A DNA stretch of 33,324 bases, from NCBI GenBank assembly GCA_900540425.1, contig UQFU01000011.1, forward strand, positions 1 through 33,324. Direction: 5' to 3'. Below the pieces are notes generated by a model. The model worked only from the letters and a program-made list of their open reading frames with translations. It made no database searches and was not told the origin of the DNA. Numbering within the stretch: the first letter of the stretch is position 1; each line of letters opens with the position of its first letter. The stretch comes from an uncultured Alphaproteobacteria bacterium (GTDB taxonomy: Bacteria; Pseudomonadota; Alphaproteobacteria; RF32; CAG-239). The position numbers and the translations under genes are program-made. Of this stretch, positions 21,964 through 30,560 are shown piece after piece.

Positions 21964-24900
21964 ATGGCCGAACCAAAATTTATACATTTGCGGGTACATA
22001 CCGCCTATTCGCTTTCCGAGGGGGCAATGCCGGTTCCCAAATTGATACACCGGCTGCATGATCAGGGCGTTCCGGCAATCGCCATTACCGATACCGCCAA
22101 CTTGTTCGGCGGCAAGGCCTTTTCAAAATATGCTTCCGATGAGGGGATTAAGCCGATTCTCGGCAGCCAGTTCTATCTCCGCAATCCCGATTCTCAAGAC
22201 ATGCTCAAATCTAAGGGGCGGATTATTGAACCCGATAAAATCGTTATTTTGGTAATGGATGCCGAAGGTTATGCCAATATAATGCACCTGATGAAAGTAG
22301 CCTACCTGGACGGAGCGACGGCACAGGAAAAAGCCCAGATTTCCTTGGCTGACTTGGAAGGGTACAGCAACGGCCTGATTTGTCTGACCGGCGGCGTGGA
22401 AGGGCCGATAGGGCGCCTGCTTCTGGAGAACCGCAAAGCGGAAGCCGAACAGACTTTGCAGCAGCTGCAACGGCTCTTTGGTGACCGTTTGTATATGGAA
22501 ATTGCCCGCATCGGCCTGGAAGAGGAACACAAAACCGAAGATACCTTTATTGATATGGCTTATAAATATAATATTCCGCTGGTGGCCACCAATGAGGCCT
22601 TTTTCTTTGATGCCGATATGTACGAAGCGCACGATGCGCTGATTTGCATTGCCGCCGGCGAATACCTGAGCAATGCCAACCGCAAACACTATTCGCCCAA
22701 TAACCGCCTGCGTTCGGAAGACGAAATGGTCGAATTGTTCAAGGATTTGCCCGAAGCGGTGATGAATACGGTACAAATTGCCAAACGCTGCAATTACCTG
22801 TCGCAAAAAGTTCAGCCGCTGTTGCCGATTTTTGAATGTCCGGGCGGCAAAACCCAGGACGAGTTTATTACCGAGCAGGCCTATCTGGGGTTAAAGGCGC
22901 GTATGGAAGCAACTGTCTATACGCCCGAAATGACGCCGGAAGAACGCCAAAAAACCGACCGGTTGTATTATGAACGTCTGGAATATGAACTGAGTGTTAT
23001 CAAAAAAATGGGTTTTCCGGGATATTTCCTGATCGTGGCGGACTTTATCCAGTGGTCCAAAGGGCACGGCGTGCCTGTCGGGCCGGGGCGCGGTTCCGGC
23101 GCCGGTTCGATTGTGGCTTGGTCGCTGCGGATCACCGACCTGGATCCGCTGAAATTAAATTTGCTGTTTGAGCGTTTTCTGAATCCTGAACGTATTAACA
23201 TGCCGGACTTTGACGTCGACTTTTGTCAGGAAAATCGCTACAAGACCATTGAATATGTACAAAACAAATATGGTTTTGACCATGTAGCGCAGATTATCAC
23301 CTACGGCAAGCTGCAGAGCAAAAACGTGATTCGCGATGTGGCGCGCGTGCTGCAAATGCCGTATTCTCAGGCCGACCGTATCAGCAAGATGATACCGCCC
23401 GGCGTTCAGGGCAAAAACCCGACCCTTCAGGAATCTCTGGATCAGGTGCCGGAACTGGAAGAAATGCGCCAGAACGATCCGCAGATTAACAAACTGTTTG
23501 ATATCGGCATGAAGCTTGAAGGTCTATACCGCCAGTCCGGTATGCATGCCGCCGGCGTGGTAATCGGCGACCGCCCGCTGGAACAGCTGGTGCCGTTGTA
23601 CAAGGATCCCAAGGCGGATATGCCGGTAACGCAGTATGACATGAAATATGTTGAAGAAACCGGGCTGATTAAGTTTGACTTTTTGGGGCTTAAAACCCTG
23701 ACAGTTATCCAGCGGGCGGTGGATTTGGTCAAAAAGCACCGCGGCATTGAGCTGATAATGAGCGATATCCCCTTGGATGACAAAGCGACTTATGAGTTGT
23801 TGCAGCGCGGCGATACCGCCGGCGTGTTCCAGTTTGAATCGGCGGGCATGAAAGACGTTCACAAACAAATCAAACCCGACCGTTTCGAGGATCTGATCGC
23901 TATCGTGTCGTTGTACCGGCCCGGACCGATGGACAATATCCCGAGCTATATCAAACGCAAACACGGCGAAGAAGAAATTACCTATCTGCATCCGTCGTTG
24001 GCGCCGATAATCGGCGAGACATACGGAATTATGATTTATCAGGAACAGGTTATGAAAATTGCCCAGGAACTTGCCGGTTATACGCTCGGCGGCGCCGATA
24101 AGCTGCGTAAGGCAATGGGTAAAAAAATTAAGGAGGAAATGGTCAAGCACCGCGTTATCTTTACCGAAGGCGCGGTTAAAAACGGCATTGAAGAGGCGAC
24201 CGCTACCAGCATTTTTGACCAGATGGAAAAGTTTGCTTCCTATGGGTTCAACAAATCCCATGCGGCTGCCTATTCGCTGATTTCTTACCAAACCGCCTAT
24301 CTTAAGGCACACTATCCCGAAGAATTTATGTGTGCGACCATGTCTTTTGAAATGACCAATACTGAAAAACTGCTCTTCTTTAAGGAAGAGTGCAAAAAAA
24401 TGGGGATTCAGGTTTTGCAGCCGGATATTAACAAGTCCGGAGCCGATTTTGCAGTCGAAGGGCATAATATCCGCTATGCCCTGAGCGCCATAAAGGGTGT
24501 GGGTGTGGCCAATATGAAGGCGATTGAACAGTTGCGCGAAGAAGGCGGCCCGTTCAAGGACATGTCTGACTTTATTCACCGTATGCCGCTGCAAAATCAT
24601 AACCGTCGCCAGTTTGAAAATATGATTAAGGCCGGCGTGTTCGACAGCCTTGAAAAAAGCCGCGGCAAACTTTTTGCCAATGTCGAGGCAATCAGCCAGC
24701 ATATCAGCGCCGCTACCGAGCTTAAAACCAGTACCCAGTCTTCGCTGTTTGGCGATGAAGAACTTAAATCGACGGTGAAACTCGCCGATAAGCCGGATTG
24801 GCCGGAACTTGAAAAATTAAAGCTTGAGGCCGAAGCCATCGGCTTTTACCTTTCGGCCCACCCATTGGATACATACCGCAATGGGATGGAAAAATTGGGA

Positions 24901-25434
24901 GTCAAAAGCTGGGTAGAGGTTTCTCAGGGAATACGCACCGGCGATACGATCCGCGCCAAACTGGCCGGTTGTGTCAATTCTTTTCAAAAACGGATTTCCA
25001 AAAACGGCAACAAATATGCCTTTTTGGAATTGTCCGACGCCTCCAGCAATTTTGAAGGTCTGCTGTTTTCCGAAACCTTGGCCAAATATGAAGACGTCAT
25101 CAATAGCGGCCAGCCGCTGATGGTCAGCATAACTATTGATAAACAGACGGAAGAAGCCAGCCCCCGGGTAATGATAAACCTGGTGGAGACGCTGGATCAG
25201 GCTATTGCCGGAGTTTCTAACGGCCTGGAGATAGACGTCGGCAATATTGAGGCCGTTCCGCAGCTCAAAAATATTCTGAGCAAAGATATGAACGGCAAAA
25301 ATAAGATTTATATTAAACCCGAGCACAATGAATGGGATGTCAGGATTGAACTTCCCGGAGGCTATGCTCTGGCTTCAGACATTTTAAACCGGATTCGCAA
25401 TGTTCCGGGAGTTACTTCGGTAAGGGAGATATAA
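21964..25434 (+). CDS. dnaE: DNA polymerase III alpha subunit
   Basis: A 1156-residue replicative polymerase of the DnaE class. The N-terminal PHP domain begins FIHLRVHTAYSLSEGAMPVP. The palm has GVPVGPGRGSGAGSIVAWSL and the catalytic aspartates in MPDFDVDFCQENR near residues 413-425. The fingers and thumb follow (YRPGPMDNIPSYIKRKHG, SYGFNKSHAAAYSLISYQTA). A tandem HhH region and an OB-fold near 950-1060 (FQKRISKNGNKYAFLELSDA) come next, then a short C-terminal domain. Length is normal. The N-terminal PHP motif lacks some of the usual metal ligands, as in other proteobacterial DnaE that use a separate DnaQ proofreader. Initiation is at ATG 21964 after an AAGGA site. Confidence 0.97.
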   Translation: MAEPKFIHLRVHTAYSLSEGAMPVPKLIHRLHDQGVPAIAITDTANLFGGKAFSKYASDEGIKPILGSQFYLRNPDSQDMLKSKGRIIEPDKIVILVMDAEGYANIMHLMKVAYLDGATAQEKAQISLADLEGYSNGLICLTGGVEGPIGRLLLENRKAEAEQTLQQLQRLFGDRLYMEIARIGLEEEHKTEDTFIDMAYKYNIPLVATNEAFFFDADMYEAHDALICIAAGEYLSNANRKHYSPNNRLRSEDEMVELFKDLPEAVMNTVQIAKRCNYLSQKVQPLLPIFECPGGKTQDEFITEQAYLGLKARMEATVYTPEMTPEERQKTDRLYYERLEYELSVIKKMGFPGYFLIVADFIQWSKGHGVPVGPGRGSGAGSIVAWSLRITDLDPLKLNLLFERFLNPERINMPDFDVDFCQENRYKTIEYVQNKYGFDHVAQIITYGKLQSKNVIRDVARVLQMPYSQADRISKMIPPGVQGKNPTLQESLDQVPELEEMRQNDPQINKLFDIGMKLEGLYRQSGMHAAGVVIGDRPLEQLVPLYKDPKADMPVTQYDMKYVEETGLIKFDFLGLKTLTVIQRAVDLVKKHRGIELIMSDIPLDDKATYELLQRGDTAGVFQFESAGMKDVHKQIKPDRFEDLIAIVSLYRPGPMDNIPSYIKRKHGEEEITYLHPSLAPIIGETYGIMIYQEQVMKIAQELAGYTLGGADKLRKAMGKKIKEEMVKHRVIFTEGAVKNGIEEATATSIFDQMEKFASYGFNKSHAAAYSLISYQTAYLKAHYPEEFMCATMSFEMTNTEKLLFFKEECKKMGIQVLQPDINKSGADFAVEGHNIRYALSAIKGVGVANMKAIEQLREEGGPFKDMSDFIHRMPLQNHNRRQFENMIKAGVFDSLEKSRGKLFANVEAISQHISAATELKTSTQSSLFGDEELKSTVKLADKPDWPELEKLKLEAEAIGFYLSAHPLDTYRNGMEKLGVKSWVEVSQGIRTGDTIRAKLAGCVNSFQKRISKNGNKYAFLELSDASSNFEGLLFSETLAKYEDVINSGQPLMVSITIDKQTEEASPRVMINLVETLDQAIAGVSNGLEIDVGNIEAVPQLKNILSKDMNGKNKIYIKPEHNEWDVRIELPGGYALASDILNRIRNVPGVTSVREI

Positions 25435-25435
25435 C

Positions 25436-26305
25436 ATGTCAGACTGGTTTGAAAATGCCTGCTGCCGGATGAGCGGCAGGCCGGCGGAAACGGCTTCCTT
25501 CGGACAACGTTTTACCGCCGCGGGCGGACGCTGGCTGCGAATGATATTTATGCCTTTTGCTTTTCTGATTGACCATTTTGGGTTATGGCTGCGGCTGTCG
25601 TTGCTTTATGCCTTGGTGTTGAGCTTGCTTTCCTGGGGGCTCGGATATCTTTACGTTTGTGCGGGAACGGCCGAAACCGCCGGTTTCTATTGCCGTAATT
25701 CGGTTCCGGTTTATTTGCTTTACCTGTTTTTGCGGGTTGCGTTTTTGGGCTTGTTTTGCGCCAAGTGGATTGAGGCTGCTGCCGGAAAAGAAATTTTTTC
25801 GTGGCGGCAGATTGTCCTGCCGGATGTTCGGTCTTGGCGCACGGCCGGATTGCTGCTGGCTTTGGCCGGATTAATGGTCTTCCCTGCCGGTTCTTTTGAA
25901 CTGTTGGCCGCGCGTGTGCCCAATCCCGATTGGCGTATTGAAATAGCTTATTTTGCAGTTGTTTCTACCGGTTTTCTGGTGCCGCTTCTGGCTATGCGTT
26001 ATTATTCCTGGCTGGCTTTTGCCGCTTTGGGGGAGGCTTTGCCGTCTTTCGGAAAAACCTGGTGCCGGACGCGTTGTCAGATGTTCAAAATTTTGACCGC
26101 CTTGTTTGTCATAATGCTGTTGGTCATTTTTGTTTTCGGTAATTATTTTATTGCCTTCCGATATCCGGGAGAGGGAAGCTTGGCCTTTTTTGCCGCGGTT
26201 TCGGAATATGTTTTTAATCTGCTGTCTTTGTTGTTTATGGCCCTGTTTGCCGGTCATTGCCTGGTGCAGAAACAGATGATGTTTGGAGAAAATGAACATG
26301 AATAA
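25436..26305 (+). CDS. Predicted polytopic membrane protein, unknown
   Basis: A 289-residue protein with about six hydrophobic spans: two between residues 35 and 80, one near 90-112, and others near 140-156, 170-195, 220-240 and 255-280. The N-terminal 25 residues are soluble and include paired cysteines (CCRMSG). I see no catalytic motif and do not recognise the family. It starts one base after the dnaE stop, so it shares that operon. The next gene, also a membrane protein of similar size, overlaps its end. The two may form a complex or be distant paralogues. Confidence 0.7.
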   Translation: MSDWFENACCRMSGRPAETASFGQRFTAAGGRWLRMIFMPFAFLIDHFGLWLRLSLLYALVLSLLSWGLGYLYVCAGTAETAGFYCRNSVPVYLLYLFLRVAFLGLFCAKWIEAAAGKEIFSWRQIVLPDVRSWRTAGLLLALAGLMVFPAGSFELLAARVPNPDWRIEIAYFAVVSTGFLVPLLAMRYYSWLAFAALGEALPSFGKTWCRTRCQMFKILTALFVIMLLVIFVFGNYFIAFRYPGEGSLAFFAAVSEYVFNLLSLLFMALFAGHCLVQKQMMFGENEHE

Positions 26306-27140
26306 CCCCAAAATTGTTATCCCTTTTTGGGAAGTGATAAAACGCAGTTTTAATTATGTTTTTCTCAATTTTTCATCAGTTTCCCGACTTATTGCAGTTC
26401 CGGTTTTGGTGATGGCGGGAGGGCAAATGCTGTTCAAATCGCAGGGCATGCTTTTGCAGCTGGTTTTGCTGCTGCTGACCGCTTTTGTCGGTGTCAGCTG
26501 GAGCCGGTTGGTTATCCTGAATGAACAGCCCCGTTTTTCAAAAGTGCTTGTCGGGTGCATTTTCCGCTATCTGCTCAATTATTTGGGAATAGCCTTGCTT
26601 CTGTTGTGTCCGGGAATATTGGTGTTAATGGGAATGTATGTGTTTGGCGATGCGGCGCAGCAGGAACAGTTTGCGTTGTTGGCCGCCGGAAAAGGCAGTC
26701 TGGAAGGTTCCGCCCGAATATTGATTTGGCCGCTTGTCACGGTTATTGTTTCCAGCCTGATTTGCGCGCGTTTGCGTTTGAGCTTAGCCGCAGCGGCAGT
26801 TGAAGACCGTGAAATCGGCCTGATAAACGCTTTTCGGATAAGCCGCGGAAACACGTGGCGGATTTACGGCGGCCTGATTATTATTGGTCTGCCCGTACAG
26901 ATTCTTTATGTGCTGGTTGTTCAAATGGTTGTGGTTATGCCGCAGGGAAATCAGTTTTTTTCCGCGGTCGGCATTATTGCCGGTGCGGCGCTAAGCCTTG
27001 TTGATATTTGTCTTAAGGCTTCTTTTGATGCTCATGCTTATCAGTATTTTACATATTTTTATCATAAACGGACCGAAGACGAAGAAGCCATGGCCGCCCG
27101 CACGTTGGTTGAAGAAGAAATCAAGCACCGCCGCGATTAA
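26298..27140 (+). CDS. Predicted polytopic membrane protein, unknown (pair with the preceding gene)
   Basis: A 280-residue protein starting at ATG 26298, which has GGAGAA seven bases upstream and overlaps the previous stop by eight bases. It has a short N-terminal amphipathic helix (VIKRSFNYVFLNF), spans near 28-45, 50-68, 95-115, 140-160 and 205-245, and a charged C-terminus (KRTEDEEAMAARTLVEEEIK). A central arginine-rich loop RLRLSLAAAAVEDREIGLI resembles the YIP/DUF-type transporters and glycerophosphoryl-diesterase membrane domains in layout only. Function unknown. Confidence 0.68.
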   Translation: MNNPKIVIPFWEVIKRSFNYVFLNFSSVSRLIAVPVLVMAGGQMLFKSQGMLLQLVLLLLTAFVGVSWSRLVILNEQPRFSKVLVGCIFRYLLNYLGIALLLLCPGILVLMGMYVFGDAAQQEQFALLAAGKGSLEGSARILIWPLVTVIVSSLICARLRLSLAAAAVEDREIGLINAFRISRGNTWRIYGGLIIIGLPVQILYVLVVQMVVVMPQGNQFFSAVGIIAGAALSLVDICLKASFDAHAYQYFTYFYHKRTEDEEAMAARTLVEEEIKHRRD

Positions 27141-27144
27141 AAAA

Positions 27145-27198
27145 CCCCCTTTGAGCATTTATTTCAAAAGGGATTTTATTGGCCTGCTGCTCAAAGGC
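27145..27198. terminator. Hairpin region after the membrane-protein pair
   Basis: CCTTTGAGC (27148-27156) is complementary to GCTCAAAGG (27190-27198). A shorter alternative, CCCTTT with AAAGGG (27147-27152 and 27167-27172), is followed by the T-rich ATTTTATT. It lies between convergent genes; as a terminator it is weaker than the others in this window. Confidence 0.45.
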
Positions 27199-27211
27199 AG
27201 AAAGGCCGGTT

Positions 27212-29287
27212 TTAGATTTTCTTGAGCAGCTCCTGAACAATGTCCAAGCGGTAATAGTCTTTGAGATTATCCGCGGGCGGATAAGATTCTTGAGCCCCTA
27301 AAGCCAGAATGTTCGCCTGCTGGTTAAGGAAGTCGCGCCCCATTGAAATGCTTTCCCGGTTGTTTTTCAGATATTCCTGATATCTGGCCGCCTCGGCAAT
27401 ATTAGCCTTGACCAAACCGCTGCGCCGGGTGTAAAGCTTGGTAAAAATCATGATTGTCAGGCAGGAGGCCAAAAAGAACAATGCTCCCCACATCGAGCTT
27501 AAGCCGCTGAGCATCACAAAATTCAGGGCAATCAGCAATACGGTCCCGGCCTTGACTGCCCGGCGTACGGCTTTTTTCTTCCAGTTCAGGTTAAACAGCA
27601 GCAAATAGGCCGCAATATTCAAATCCACAAAAAACAATCCGGAAAACACCGCCCAGCCGTCGGGAACCAAATATGCCGTAAAAGCCTGTGCCAAAAGCAG
27701 CATTCCGCAGCTGAAAAACAAATATCCGCCGTTAAGCTTGAAGCTGAAAATGCGGAACTTGGTGTAAACTTCTTCGGCCGCAGATTCCATTGCTTTTTTG
27801 AAACGCGGCAGAGTTGAAGAATTGACGGTCATGACGGCATCGGTTCCGAACAGACTCTTGACGGCCGCCTGTTCCTTGCGCGGCAAGGAACGGATATTGT
27901 CCGTGCGTTTCACCAGCAAAATGCTGTCACCGTTTTTTTGAATGTCAATAATGTTTTTGCGGAACAAATCGAGCAAAAATGCGCCAAACGCCGTCTTATC
28001 GAATTTTCCGGTCAGCAGATAACGCAGCATCTGCGGAGTCTTGGCCAGTTTGACCGGTTGTTTTTTGTTGCTTCGCTGAATATATTTCCACGATGCCAGA
28101 TAAGAAACCAGAATAGCCAGGAAGCCCAGCGCCGGGAAGATGGTTCCGCCATAATCGGCAATCAGCCAATTCAGCGATTTTGCAAAATCCGGTTCGCTGA
28201 CAACGCCTTTGGGAATAGTAACCGTAATCGGCATTCCCTCGGCAATGAACAGCGGTTCTTTAGACGCAAATCCCAAGATGTTTTTGGAGATCCGGGTAAT
28301 AACCGCTTTTTCGGGAGAATAATGGAACGGATAGCCAACCAAAACCTGCTGCCCCACGGCTTCGGCGTTGGGCGGCAGCGTAACCGAGGCGCCGGCTCGG
28401 CTGATAACCAAATTCCAGTTACCGCCGCTGACGTCCCAGCGCAGTTCGTCAAAGTTGTCATATCTGGCAATCTGCCGGTCAATAACATAGCTGAATACAT
28501 ATTTATATACGCCCGATTCCAGCGGAAAAACCGTTTCCGGCATAATCAGGGTGTCGCCGCCCCGTTCCGAAATTTTATACGCCACCGGCTGGTCATTAAT
28601 CGTAACGCCGATCAGGCTGGCTTCAATCTTATGCCCGTTGCCGTTGCGGTCGACCATATAAGTCGGCAGGGCTTTGGCTAAAGGATAACGGAGTTTTTGA
28701 TTGTTCGCAACCACCATGATTGTTTCGTCAAACTTAACCAGCCCGTCGGGAAGAACTTCGATTCTGGTAAACAAATAAGGAATGTGCTCAAAAGGCGGCA
28801 CGCTGACTTTTTCGTCAAACGGCGGCAGCAAAATGCTGAGCATTGGCAGCTGATCCGTCTCTTCCTGCTGTTTTTGGCGCAGTTCAGGCTGCAAGATGCG
28901 GGGATCCAGTTGTTCTGACGCCGGCTCGGTCGAAATTTCTGCCGAACGTTTGATTGCTTCTTCGTAAATCCGGTCAAAAAATGGCTTTTCAACCGTCACG
29001 CCGGGAATTTTGTCTTCCACCACGCTGGTGGCGCTGCCGCCGAAAGAACCGCTGTTCTTGTCATATTTGGTAATGGCAACCGATTTGAGCCGCTCAATAA
29101 GATAGCGCTTGAAGTCGGATTCGGTTTCAAAACGATCCAAGGGGGAAGAAACCGTTACGGAAGGCGCCGGAATATTGTTGCTTTCAATGGTTGCGCTTTC
29201 CGGGCTGGAAACTTCGCGGACCGCGGCTGAAGCCGGAGACTGGCAGCAAAAGAAAAGCCCCAGGCAGGCAATCAGAAGTTTTTTCAT
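27212..29287 (-). CDS. DUF2207-family membrane protein with signal peptide
   Basis: About 691 residues. A signal peptide (MKKLLIACLGLFFCCQSPAS) is followed by a long periplasmic region. This includes a DUF2207-type beta domain (FTRIEVLPDGLVKFDETIMV, then YKYVFSYVIDRQIARYDNFD and LRWDVSGGNWNLVISRAGAS). A span near 400-420 (PALGFLAILVSYLASW) leads to a cytoplasmic part, and paired hydrophobic spans lie near 530-600. The C-terminal cytoplasmic segment is short and lacks the glycine-rich tail common in the family. DUF2207 proteins are widespread envelope proteins of unknown function. I start at ATG 29287 because the earlier ATG at 29341 would add 18 residues that spoil the signal peptide. It runs divergently from the GlmU-like gene. 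Confidence 0.78.
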   Translation of the reverse strand: MKKLLIACLGLFFCCQSPASAAVREVSSPESATIESNNIPAPSVTVSSPLDRFETESDFKRYLIERLKSVAITKYDKNSGSFGGSATSVVEDKIPGVTVEKPFFDRIYEEAIKRSAEISTEPASEQLDPRILQPELRQKQQEETDQLPMLSILLPPFDEKVSVPPFEHIPYLFTRIEVLPDGLVKFDETIMVVANNQKLRYPLAKALPTYMVDRNGNGHKIEASLIGVTINDQPVAYKISERGGDTLIMPETVFPLESGVYKYVFSYVIDRQIARYDNFDELRWDVSGGNWNLVISRAGASVTLPPNAEAVGQQVLVGYPFHYSPEKAVITRISKNILGFASKEPLFIAEGMPITVTIPKGVVSEPDFAKSLNWLIADYGGTIFPALGFLAILVSYLASWKYIQRSNKKQPVKLAKTPQMLRYLLTGKFDKTAFGAFLLDLFRKNIIDIQKNGDSILLVKRTDNIRSLPRKEQAAVKSLFGTDAVMTVNSSTLPRFKKAMESAAEEVYTKFRIFSFKLNGGYLFFSCGMLLLAQAFTAYLVPDGWAVFSGLFFVDLNIAAYLLLFNLNWKKKAVRRAVKAGTVLLIALNFVMLSGLSSMWGALFFLASCLTIMIFTKLYTRRSGLVKANIAEAARYQEYLKNNRESISMGRDFLNQQANILALGAQESYPPADNLKDYYRLDIVQELLKKI

Positions 29288-29376
29288 AAAATCTCTCTTT
29301 GTTAACGAAATAAACATAGTTGTATCATAATATGCAAACATTAAAAAAGAATTAGAATCAAAATGGAGACTTTAAA

Positions 29377-30120
29377 ATGACAGAAAATCGAAAAGTTGCG
29401 GTAATTGTTTTGGCCGCCGGCAAAGGAACCAGAATGAAGTCCGATTTGCCCAAAGTAATGATGCCCCTGTGCGGCAAGCCGATGATCCGCCATATTATCG
29501 AAACGCTGGAAGCCATGCATGTCGACAAGATTGTGCCGGTTGTTTCCGCAGACGGCGCCATGATTGCCAAAGAGGTTGCTCCTTATGAAACCGCTTTGCA
29601 GGAAAAACAGCTCGGCACCGGGCATGCCGCAATCTGCGCCCGGCAAAAGCTCTGCGGTTTTGAAGGCGACATTATCGTCATGTTCGGCGACCACCCGGTC
29701 ATTACCAAAGAAACCCTCAAAAAAGCTCTGAAGAAAAAACGCGACGGATATTCCGTTGTCGTGTTGGGATTCCATCCCCAAGACGCTCTCCGCTACGGGC
29801 GCTTGATTATGAAAGGGGACGAACTGGTCAAAATCGTCGAATACAAAGATGCCACCGAAGAAGAAAAAGCCATAGACTTCTGCAATTCCGGCGTCATGGT
29901 TTTTGACAGCGACACCATGTTTGAAATTTTGTCTTCTGTCAGCAATGAAAATGCCGCCGGCGAGTATTATCTGACAGATGCGGTTGCCATTGCCCGTCGT
30001 CTCGGCTTAAAATGCGGCGCCGTCGAATGTGACCCCGATGAACTGGCCGGAGCCAATACGCAGGAAGAACTGGCCGCTCTGGAAAAATATCTGACCGCCC
30101 GCAACAAAAAAGGAAAATAA
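29377..30120 (+). CDS. GlmU-like single-domain nucleotidyltransferase (UDP-GlcNAc pyrophosphorylase domain only)
   Basis: A 247-residue protein matching the N-terminal uridyltransferase half of GlmU. It has LAAGKGTRMKSDLPKVMMPL (signature loop and Lys), QLGTGHAAICA, MFGDHPVITKETL (Asp for metal), YGRLIMKGDELVKIVEYKDA, CNSGVMVF, NAAGEYYLTDAV and GANTQEELAALE. The left-handed beta-helix acetyltransferase half found in normal GlmU is absent: after Ala-Asn-Thr at about 231 only a short tail follows. It would join UTP and GlcNAc-1-P, or a similar sugar phosphate. A second gene elsewhere must supply the acetyltransferase if this is the cell-wall enzyme. The stop overlaps the next gene's start by one base. 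Confidence 0.83.
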   Translation: MTENRKVAVIVLAAGKGTRMKSDLPKVMMPLCGKPMIRHIIETLEAMHVDKIVPVVSADGAMIAKEVAPYETALQEKQLGTGHAAICARQKLCGFEGDIIVMFGDHPVITKETLKKALKKKRDGYSVVVLGFHPQDALRYGRLIMKGDELVKIVEYKDATEEEKAIDFCNSGVMVFDSDTMFEILSSVSNENAAGEYYLTDAVAIARRLGLKCGAVECDPDELAGANTQEELAALEKYLTARNKKGK

Positions 30121-30560
30121 TGCGCTGGTTAAAAGATCATTGGTTTGGTTTGTTGATGAGTATTTTTTTGCTCTTGGCTGCCGTGTATTTTATCCTGATA
30201 TTCATTTCGCCGCGTTATGACTTGCAGCGCCGCGGCTTTATCCCCTGTACTGAACGGCTGGCGGAAGCGGTGGCTGATTGCCGCGAAAACAAGATTGTCT
30301 GCACCATGGGAGCTATTTGGGATAACAACCTGTGCGACCTCGGCGTCATTTATGACGGTTTAAGGGATTGGGCCGGCGGAAAACAAAAATACCCCTGGAG
30401 CAACTATCTCTTTGAGCCGGAACTGTTCAGCGACCGGCGAGGCGGCGATGACCCCGAATTGGAGGAGTTCTATCAACAATACCCCGATTTGCAAGGGGAA
30501 ATGGCAAAACTGAAAAAATTGAATGAGGAGCAAAATAAAGATGAATATACCGAAAAATGA
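30120..30560 (+). CDS. Small membrane-anchored protein, unknown
   Basis: A 146-residue protein with one N-terminal span (WFGLLMSIFLLLAAVYFILIF, about 9-29) and a soluble remainder, probably outside the membrane. Four cysteines (CTERLAEAVADC and CTMGAIWDNNLC) could pair. The tail DLQGEMAKLKKLNEEQNKDE is charged and helical. The start ATG overlaps the preceding stop (TAATG) and its end overlaps the next gene by 20 bases, so it is translated with both neighbours. I do not recognise the family. Confidence 0.68.
   Translation: MRWLKDHWFGLLMSIFLLLAAVYFILIFISPRYDLQRRGFIPCTERLAEAVADCRENKIVCTMGAIWDNNLCDLGVIYDGLRDWAGGKQKYPWSNYLFEPELFSDRRGGDDPELEEFYQQYPDLQGEMAKLKKLNEEQNKDEYTEK

Noticed and set aside
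23524..24702. Long 392-codon minus-strand frame inside dnaE
   Set aside because: Antisense shadow of dnaE caused by codon bias; dnaE motifs run through the same bases in the other strand.
27938..28681. Plus-strand frame of 247 codons inside the DUF2207 gene
   Set aside because: Antisense shadow; rich in Asn, Arg and Gln with no domain, and the opposite frame has a signal peptide and spans.
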